DNA of 64,000 nt, taken from the NCBI GenBank assembly GCA_964458605.1, contig CAYWLS010000016.1:1-64000 (forward strand), given 5' to 3'. The notes beneath the pieces are model-generated. The model had not been told where the DNA came from, did no database searches, and worked only from the letters and a program-made list of their open reading frames with translations. A program made the position numbers and the translations under genes. This DNA is from JBBSNV01 sp964458605. GTDB taxonomy: Bacteria; Pseudomonadota; Alphaproteobacteria; Reyranellales; JAQSWP01. Every line of letters begins with the position of its first letter. Positions within the stretch are counted from its first letter, which is position 1. Shown one piece after another: positions 58,622-64,000 of this stretch.

Positions 58622-59764
58622 CTACAGGCCGAGTTCGCGCGCGATGATGTCGCGCTGGATTTCGTTGGAGCCTTCGCCGAAGGAATAGAGCCGTGCATCG
58701 CGCCAGTAGCGCTGCATGTCGCTCTCGGCCGAATAGCCGGCGCTGGCCATGATCTGCATGCCGTGATCGGTGACGAATTGCAGGCATTCGGTCGCCTGCA
58801 CCTTGGCCTGGGCGGCCTCGCGACGGCATGGCCGGCCGGTGCCGATCAGCCAGGCCAGATAGCGCATGGCGTGGCGGCTGGCATCGACCCGCATCTGCAT
58901 GTCGACCAGCCGATGCTTGATGGTCTGGAACGAACCGATCGGCCGGCCGAATTGCTGGCGCTCCCTGGCGTGGGCCAGCGCGGCATCGACCGCCGCCTGG
59001 GCGCAGCCGGTGATGGTGGCGGCCATGCTGGCGCGCGAATAATGCAGGGTCGACATCAGGTTGGGAAAGCCGCGGCCGCGTTCGCCCAGCACCGCCTGGT
59101 AGGGCACGAACACGTCGTCGAAGCCGATATCGAAGCTCGGCATGCAGTTGTTGCCGACCTTGGGCAGTTGCGTCATGGCAATGCCCTTGGCATCGCGCGG
59201 GATCAGCAGCATGGAGATGCCGCCGGCGCCCTTGCTGTCGGGCTCGGTGCGCACCGCCGCCAGCAAATAGTCGGCGCCGCCGGCATCGCTGATCCAGGTC
59301 TTGCGGCCGCGCACCTTCCAGCCGCCTTCGGTCTGCACGCCGCGCGTCGTGATGGCAGCGGCGTCGCTGCCGGCCTGCGGTTCGGTCAGTGCCAGCGCGA
59401 TCAGGCATTTGCCTTCGACCAGGCGCGGCAGGAACTCCCGCTTCTGCGCTTCGCTGCCATAGGTCAGGAACGACATGGCGCCGAAGCCGACCACGCGGTT
59501 GAAGATCGAGGCCACGCAATAGCCGTGCTGCCCCAGCCGCTCCTGCGCCAGCGCCACGGTGGTCCAGTCCTGGCCGCTGCCGCCATATTCCTCCGGCACC
59601 GCCAGGCCGAAGAAGCCGGCCGCGCCCATCGCCGGCAGCAGGTCGTAGGGCGTGATGTGCCCGGCGTCGCGGCGCCGGATCTCGTCGGGCGGCGCGTGGC
59701 GCGCCATGAAGCGATCCACCGTGTCGAGAATCTGGTTCTGCTGTTCGCTGAGCGCGAAATCCAT
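58622..59764 (-). CDS. Acyl-CoA dehydrogenase
   Basis: A 380-residue flavoenzyme of normal length: LALTEPQAGSDAAAITT, GRKTWISDAGGADY and, near the C-terminus, YSFGEGSNEIQRDIIARELGL with the catalytic-glutamate position. It introduces a 2,3-double bond into an acyl-CoA. A GTG codon directly precedes ATG 59764 and could also serve; the ribosome site GAAGG fits either. Part of the 64.0-55.6 kb operon. Confidence 0.9.
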   Translation of the reverse strand: MDFALSEQQNQILDTVDRFMARHAPPDEIRRRDAGHITPYDLLPAMGAAGFFGLAVPEEYGGSGQDWTTVALAQERLGQHGYCVASIFNRVVGFGAMSFLTYGSEAQKREFLPRLVEGKCLIALALTEPQAGSDAAAITTRGVQTEGGWKVRGRKTWISDAGGADYLLAAVRTEPDSKGAGGISMLLIPRDAKGIAMTQLPKVGNNCMPSFDIGFDDVFVPYQAVLGERGRGFPNLMSTLHYSRASMAATITGCAQAAVDAALAHARERQQFGRPIGSFQTIKHRLVDMQMRVDASRHAMRYLAWLIGTGRPCRREAAQAKVQATECLQFVTDHGMQIMASAGYSAESDMQRYWRDARLYSFGEGSNEIQRDIIARELGL

Positions 59765-59791
59765 CACCGCTGCGCCTTCACTGCTGGACTT

Positions 59792-60715
59792 TCACTGCTG
59801 GCCCTTCCAGGCGTCGAGGATTTCGCCGGCCGTGGCGCTCCACACCAAGCCGCGCCCCTGGATGTGGTCCAGCGCCCTGGCCAGGGCGTGGATGCGATAG
59901 GGCTGGCCGGTGATCCACGGCCGCAGCGCCAGCGACATGATGCGCCCGCCCTGCTTGCCGGCCTCCTCGGTCAGCACGTCGAACTGGTCGATGAGCTGGT
60001 CGGCGAATTCCTGCTCGCTGTGGTGGTTGCGGATCAGGATGCTGAAATCGTCGATATCGGGCGAATGCGGCATCGAATAGAGCGTGCCGGACGACGTCTT
60101 CATCGCATATGGCATGTCGTCGTTGTCCCAGTCGCAGGTGTAGTCCAGGCCGCGCTGGCGCACCAGATCGAGCGTGGCGAAGGATTCGCCCTTGGCCGGC
60201 GACAGCCAGCCGCGCACCTTGCCGCCGCCGGCGTTCAGCACTGCGAGCGACCGGTCGATCAGCGCACCCTCGGCCGTCTGGTCGAGGCCGCTGTGATGCA
60301 GATGCGCCATGTCGGTGCCATGGGCCATCACCTCCCAGTTGCGCTGCCGCACCTCCTGCAGCAGGGACGGATAGCGCTGCGCCACGGCGGCGTTGACGGC
60401 AGCGGTGGCCTTGAGCTGGCGCGCGTCGAGCTCGCGCATCAGGCGATAGATGCCGACCCGGTTGCCGTAGTCGCGCAAGGTGTAGTGGCGCAAATCGGGA
60501 TAGGCCGTGACCATCGCGCCCGGCGGCGCGAACGGCTTGTTGCTCATGTCGAGCGGGAACCATTCCAGCGCCACCACGATCGACAGCGCGATGCGCGCGC
60601 CGCCCGGCCACTGCACGGGTTTGCGGGTATGCAGCATCGACCAGTCGTAGCGGTCGTGATCCATGCCGTAGCGGCGCTGGCGGTATTCGAGATAGTCCGG
60701 CGGCAGGCTGGTCAT
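59792..60715 (-). CDS. Polysaccharide-deacetylase-family hydrolase, PuuE-like (second copy)
   Basis: A 307-residue NodB-fold protein related to PuuE allantoinases: WPGGARIALSIVVALEWFPLD near the start, YTLRDYGNRVGIYRLMRELD, HGTDMAHLH and the WLSPAKGESFATLDLVRQRGLDYTCDWDNDD segment. PuuE-type members open cyclic ureides or imides. It shares the layout of the adjacent deacetylase but little identity beyond the motifs, so the pair may be two subunits or two steps. The ATG overlaps the previous stop (ATGA). Confidence 0.85.
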   Translation of the reverse strand: MTSLPPDYLEYRQRRYGMDHDRYDWSMLHTRKPVQWPGGARIALSIVVALEWFPLDMSNKPFAPPGAMVTAYPDLRHYTLRDYGNRVGIYRLMRELDARQLKATAAVNAAVAQRYPSLLQEVRQRNWEVMAHGTDMAHLHHSGLDQTAEGALIDRSLAVLNAGGGKVRGWLSPAKGESFATLDLVRQRGLDYTCDWDNDDMPYAMKTSSGTLYSMPHSPDIDDFSILIRNHHSEQEFADQLIDQFDVLTEEAGKQGGRIMSLALRPWITGQPYRIHALARALDHIQGRGLVWSATAGEILDAWKGQQ

Positions 60716-61629
60716 GCGGCCTCTCCCACCTTGTGGCCGGCGCGCTGGAACGCGTCGTAGTGATTGTCGATGAAGTGCCTGGCGATCTCGCGGCCGGTGG
60801 CGAACCACACCTTGTCGTGGCCGGCGATATAGGCCAGCGCTTCCTCGAACGCCTTGATGCGATAGGGCCAGCCCACCAGGTAGGGATGCAGCGGAATGCA
60901 CATCACCGTGCCGGAGTGCTTGCCCTCCTCGTAGAGCTGGTCGAACTGGCGCCTGATGATCTCGCCATACTGGCGCGGTGCCACCAGGTTGACGTTGTAG
61001 GCGATGACGTCGTTCATCTCCAAGGAATACGGCAGGCTGATCAGCTTGCCCTGCTTGACCTTGAGCGGCGTCGGCTGGTCGTCGTGGAACAGGTCGCAGA
61101 CATAGCTCAAGCCCATCTCCGCCACCAGATCCATGGTGCGGTCGGTGTAGGTCAGCGCCGGCGCCAGCCAGCCATCCAGCTTCTGGCCGGTATGGTCCCG
61201 GATGGTGTCGATGGAATCTTGAATGACCGCGCGCTCCTGCGCCTCGTCCATGTTCATCAGGTAGCGCGTGTTGTAGGTGCCGTGGCTGTAGAACTCCCAG
61301 CCCGCCTTGCTGCACGCCTCGATGATCTCGGGATGGTGCTGGCAGACCGCGACGTTGAGCGAGACGCTGCCGCGGATTCTGTGCTTCTCCATCGCCTCGA
61401 ACATGCGCCAGAAGCCGGCGCGGTTGCCGTAGTCGCGATAGGAATAGCCGCTGACGTCGGGCGCCGGCCGGCCCCAGGCCGCGCGCGAGGGGTTGCGCGG
61501 CGGATCGAGCTCGTAGAATTCGATGTTGGGCGCCACCCAGAAAGCCACCCGCGCGCCGTTGGGCCAGGCGATCCTGGGCCGCTGCTGGTTGTAGGGCAGG
61601 TAGTCGTACAGGCCGGGATCGCGTTTCAC
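60712..61629 (-). CDS. Polysaccharide-deacetylase-family hydrolase, PuuE-like (first copy)
   Basis: A 305-residue NodB-fold protein: RPRIAWPNGARVAFWVAPNIEFYELDP, YSYRDYGNRAGFWRMFEAMEKH, HGTYNTRYLMNMDE and GWLAPALTYTDRTMDLVAEMGLSYVCDLFHDDQP. GTG 61629 is chosen because GGGAGG lies 8 bp ahead. Related PuuE-type enzymes hydrolyse allantoin or similar rings. The isochorismatase-family amidase upstream fits a ring-opening then amide-cleaving order. Confidence 0.85.
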   Translation of the reverse strand: MKRDPGLYDYLPYNQQRPRIAWPNGARVAFWVAPNIEFYELDPPRNPSRAAWGRPAPDVSGYSYRDYGNRAGFWRMFEAMEKHRIRGSVSLNVAVCQHHPEIIEACSKAGWEFYSHGTYNTRYLMNMDEAQERAVIQDSIDTIRDHTGQKLDGWLAPALTYTDRTMDLVAEMGLSYVCDLFHDDQPTPLKVKQGKLISLPYSLEMNDVIAYNVNLVAPRQYGEIIRRQFDQLYEEGKHSGTVMCIPLHPYLVGWPYRIKAFEEALAYIAGHDKVWFATGREIARHFIDNHYDAFQRAGHKVGEAA

Positions 61630-61640
61630 GCCAACCTCCC

Positions 61641-62318
61641 TCAAGCGCCGGTCGGGTTGTATTGCTTCAGGTAGGCGAACACTTCGGACACCGGCAGCAC
61701 GTCGGCGTATTTCAGCGCCATGTCGTAGAGATTGGCGAAATGCGGACTCTCGTGCTTGTCGGCCGTGGTCTCCTCCGGAACGATGGTGCGGAACGAGCGC
61801 TGCAGGCTGTCGACCACCGTGGCGCGGACGCAGCCCGAGGTCGAGCCGCCGGTCACCACGATGGTGTCGACCTTGTGGAAGGTGAACAGCGAGCCGAGAT
61901 TGGTCTCGAAGAAGGCCGAGGCCATGCGCTTGTTGATGACGATGTCGCGCTCGTAATCGACCTCGCAGCGTTCATCGATTTGTGAGCGCCGCGAGCCGAC
62001 CTTGATGTTCTGCAGCGAATCGGGCGTGTCGGTGCGGGTGCCCCAGGCGCCGGCATCCTCGCCCGACTGCATGTAGGCCACGTAAGTCCACACCACCGGG
62101 CATTTGTTGGCGCGGAACAGCCGGGCCAGCTCGTTGACGTATTCGATCTGCCTGGGGTCGGTCTCGTAGGCGGTGACGAACTCGCCCGGACGGGTATAGG
62201 CATTCTGCAGATCGACGTTGATCAGCGCCGGCTTGCGGCCGAAGCCGAAGCGGCGGCGCGTCGGGTTGGCCTTGACGGCTTCGTACAATTCGCGAGCGGT
62301 CTTGTTCGAGGTTTCCAC
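61641..62318 (-). CDS. Isochorismatase-family (cysteine) hydrolase
   Basis: A 225-residue cysteine hydrolase: ALINVDLQNAYTRPGEF with the catalytic aspartate and VVTGGSTSGCVRATVVDSLQR with the nucleophile cysteine. Relatives are N-carbamoylsarcosine amidase, ureidoacrylate amidohydrolase RutB and maleamate amidase NicF, all releasing ammonia or carbamate. GTG 62318 is chosen because AAGGAGGC is 8 bp ahead. It is the gene that most strongly suggests a nitrogen-containing substrate. Confidence 0.9.
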   Translation of the reverse strand: METSNKTARELYEAVKANPTRRRFGFGRKPALINVDLQNAYTRPGEFVTAYETDPRQIEYVNELARLFRANKCPVVWTYVAYMQSGEDAGAWGTRTDTPDSLQNIKVGSRRSQIDERCEVDYERDIVINKRMASAFFETNLGSLFTFHKVDTIVVTGGSTSGCVRATVVDSLQRSFRTIVPEETTADKHESPHFANLYDMALKYADVLPVSEVFAYLKQYNPTGA

Positions 62319-62346
62319 GTCGTGCCTCCTTCGATTTGGATTGGCT

Positions 62347-63231
62347 TCAGTATCCCGCGCGACCGGCCTGCGGGACATCGTATTTTTCTTCCAGCGCCTG
62401 GACCTCCGCCATGCCCAGCAGGTCGAAGAATTCGCGGAAGCCTGCGACTTCGTTGACCAGCCCGGCGATCGTGCCGGTGTCCTTCAGGGTCTGCAGCACG
62501 TGGCTGGCGGCGCGGATCGCCGCCAGCACCACCCAGTTGGGGTAGATCACCAGCTTGAAACCCAGTTTCTCGATCTCGTCCTTGCCCAGGAACGGCGTCT
62601 TGCCGCTGGTCGCCATGTTGTAGAGCAGCGGCGCCTTGAGCCGCGGCGCGATCAGCTTCAGGTGCTGCGGGCCGGGCGATTCGACGAAGATCATGTCGGC
62701 GCCGGCCTCCTGGTAGGCCAGCGCCCGCTCGATCGCCGGCTCGAAGCCGTCGACGCCGATGGCATCGGTACGCGCGATCACGACGAAATCGGGGTCGAGG
62801 CGCGAATCCAGCGCGGCCTTGATCTTGGATACCATTTCCTGGGTCGGCACCAGTTGCTTGCCGGCCAGATGGCCGCAGCGCTTGGGCAGCACCTGGTCCT
62901 CCAGGTGCAGCGCCGCCACGCCGGCGCGCTCATAGGCCTGCACGGTGCGGCGCACGTTGAGCACGCCGCCGTAGCCGTTGTCGGCATCGGCAATCAGCGG
63001 CAGGCCCGACGCCTCGACGATGCGCTGGGCGTTGTCGGCCATCTCCGTCATCGTCAGCAGCCCGACATCGGGCATGCCCAGCCGCACCGCCGTCGTGCCC
63101 GCGCCGGTCATGTAGATCGCCTCGAAGCCGTGACGACGCACCAGCCGCGCGTTGAGCGCATCGGCCACGCCCGGCGCCATCACGGCGCCCGGACGGGCCA
63201 GGAGATTGCGGAGCTGGGTGGTCAGTTTCAT
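62347..63231 (-). CDS. Isocitrate lyase/PEP-mutase-superfamily lyase
   Basis: A 294-residue TIM barrel with the metal-binding DADNGYGG, LEDQVLPKRCGHL with the catalytic cysteine of the lyase branch, and IARTDA. The K-R-C-G-H motif indicates C-C lyase activity (2-methylisocitrate, 2,3-dimethylmalate or similar) rather than phosphonate mutase. It lies 10 bp from a LeuD-like subunit gene; a hydro-lyase with a lyase of this family would turn a branched unsaturated diacid into two small acids, as in dimethylmalate cleavage. Confidence 0.9.
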   Translation of the reverse strand: MKLTTQLRNLLARPGAVMAPGVADALNARLVRRHGFEAIYMTGAGTTAVRLGMPDVGLLTMTEMADNAQRIVEASGLPLIADADNGYGGVLNVRRTVQAYERAGVAALHLEDQVLPKRCGHLAGKQLVPTQEMVSKIKAALDSRLDPDFVVIARTDAIGVDGFEPAIERALAYQEAGADMIFVESPGPQHLKLIAPRLKAPLLYNMATSGKTPFLGKDEIEKLGFKLVIYPNWVVLAAIRAASHVLQTLKDTGTIAGLVNEVAGFREFFDLLGMAEVQALEEKYDVPQAGRAGY

Positions 63232-63241
63232 GCCAATGCCT

Positions 63242-63847
63242 TTAGGTCAGCCAGTCGAACTGGCGGTGATATTCGCGTTCGAAGGCGGCGATCTTCTCGC
63301 CGTAGCTCTGGGTCAGGCCGATCTCGTCGACGCCGCGCAGCAGGGCCTCGCGCCAGAAGGCATCGACCTTGAAGGCGATCTCCCGTCCGTCGACCGCCAC
63401 CACGTTGCGTTCGAGATCGACGGTCAGGGCGGTGCCGGGATGGCGCTCCAATGTGGCCATGATCGCCTTGACGGTATCGTGCGGCAGCACCACGGGCAGC
63501 ACGCCGTTCTTGAAGCAGTTGTTGTGGAAGATCGGCCCGAAGCTGGGGCCGATGACGCAGCGGAAGCCGCAATCGTAGAGCGCGTAGACCGCGCCCTCGC
63601 GGGACGAGCCGCAGCCGAAATTCTCGCCCGTCACCAGGATGCGCGCGCCCTTGTAGTCGGGCCGGTCGAGCACGAAGCCAGGCCGAGGACCGCCATCCTC
63701 GGCGCGGCGTTGGTCGTGGAACAGGAACTGGCCGTAGCCGCCCGAGCGCGGATTTTTCAGGAACCGCGCCGGGATGATCTGGTCGGTGTCGACATTGTCC
63801 TGGTCGAACGGCACCGCCACCGCGGCGAGCTTGCGGAACGGTTCCAT
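63242..63847 (-). CDS. LeuD-like small subunit of an aconitase-family hydro-lyase
   Basis: A 201-residue swivel domain: FDQDNVDTDQIIPARFLK and GENFGCGSSREGAVYAL, the LeuD hallmarks. With the LeuC-like subunit it binds or positions the substrate of a [4Fe-4S] hydro-lyase. The start overlaps the LeuC stop by one base (TGATG). Whether it serves leucine synthesis or the catabolic operon cannot be read from sequence; the gene order (lyase and amidase downstream, no leuB) favours the latter. Confidence 0.92.
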   Translation of the reverse strand: MEPFRKLAAVAVPFDQDNVDTDQIIPARFLKNPRSGGYGQFLFHDQRRAEDGGPRPGFVLDRPDYKGARILVTGENFGCGSSREGAVYALYDCGFRCVIGPSFGPIFHNNCFKNGVLPVVLPHDTVKAIMATLERHPGTALTVDLERNVVAVDGREIAFKVDAFWREALLRGVDEIGLTQSYGEKIAAFEREYHRQFDWLT

Positions 63848-64000
63848 CAGCCCTGCCCTCCGCCGTTCAGCCGGCGCACGTCGGTCAGCCTGCCGGTGAC
63901 GGCCGCCGCCGCCGCCATGGCCGGGCTCACCAGATGGGTGCGCGCGCCCGCGCCCTGCCGGCCGATGAAGTTGCGGTTGGACGTCGAAGCGCTGCGCTTG
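63847..64000 (-). CDS. C-terminal end of a LeuC-like large subunit, cut by the window edge
   Basis: The last 50 codons of a LeuC/aconitase-type large subunit enter from the right edge: KRSASTSNRNFIGRQGAGARTH, then LVSPAMAAAAAVTGRLTDVR, matching the C-terminal signature of the isopropylmalate-isomerase large subunit. The catalytic cysteines lie outside the window. TGA overlaps the start of the LeuD-like gene. Confidence 0.92.
   Translation of the reverse strand, partial: KRSASTSNRNFIGRQGAGARTHLVSPAMAAAAAVTGRLTDVRRLNGGGQG

Noticed and set aside
63242..64000. Naming the LeuC/LeuD-like genes leuC and leuD of leucine synthesis
   Set aside because: No leuB or leuA adjoins them. The close partners are an ICL-family lyase and an amidase, so a catabolic role is at least as likely and no symbol was given.

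Overview
The window is high-GC, gene-dense bacterial chromosome. Its gene content fits an alphaproteobacterium, perhaps Rhodospirillales-like. The reasons are a FixL/FixJ pair, a FixK-like Crp/Fnr regulator, HWE/HisKA_2-type and PAS hybrid kinases, several candidate promoters of the alphaproteobacterial EcfG type (GGAAC-N16/17-CGTT), and many acyl-CoA, Rieske, monooxygenase and TRAP-transport genes. This is inference from families; no rRNA, tRNA, CRISPR array or intact insertion sequence was seen.

Left edge (1-3.4 kb): a stand-alone DnaA domain IV gene and the 30-codon stump of a phage-type replication-like protein lie divergent from an XRE/S24 (CI/LexA-like) repressor. Two palindromic operators sit between them. 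A third copy of the operator lies 2 kb away in front of a small orphan gene at 3124. This looks like a decayed prophage control and replication module.

Stress and oxygen section (3.6-25.4 kb, with outliers near 35.7, 41 and 48.4 kb): small stress-type genes (PrcB-like, KTSC, DUF6496, hemerythrin plus KGG-type repeats, DUF883/holin-like, Hsp20), two alcohol dehydrogenases, an SDR, a P-type ATPase, a LigC-like DNA ligase, the FixK-like regulator, FixLJ and a large hybrid kinase. Near-consensus EcfG promoters precede several of these genes. Hsp20 has an FNR/FixK-type box. Together they look like overlapping general-stress and hypoxia regulons.

Catabolism and transport section (25.4-48 kb): enoyl-CoA hydratase; a Rieske dioxygenase alpha/beta pair and an acyl-CoA ligase around a TetR gene with two matching operators; gluconokinase and 6-phosphogluconate dehydrogenase; a 3-hydroxybenzoate-6-hydroxylase-like enzyme with an SDR; a TetR/AidB-type acyl-CoA dehydrogenase operon followed by a broken class II aldolase; NUDIX; an HWE-type kinase; DUF4142; MFS; a CLC channel with a divergent MarR; and an AceE-like 2-oxoacid dehydrogenase E1.

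Right section (49.1-64 kb): almost entirely minus strand. From 64.0 down to 55.6 kb the genes are separated by 28 bp or less or overlap: LeuC/LeuD-like hydro-lyase, ICL/PEP-mutase-family lyase, isochorismatase-family amidase, two PuuE-like deacetylases, acyl-CoA dehydrogenase, amidohydrolase, acyl-CoA ligase and flavin reductase. A TAXI-TRAP uptake system, an uncharacterised lipocalin-like protein and a Baeyer-Villiger-type monooxygenase follow. The set looks like uptake and degradation of one unidentified substrate, probably containing ring nitrogen and a branched chain.

The most unexpected non-coding structure is a roughly 140-bp dispersed palindromic repeat. There are two full copies and one partial copy, and in all three the first bases, TAG, are the stop codon of the adjoining gene.
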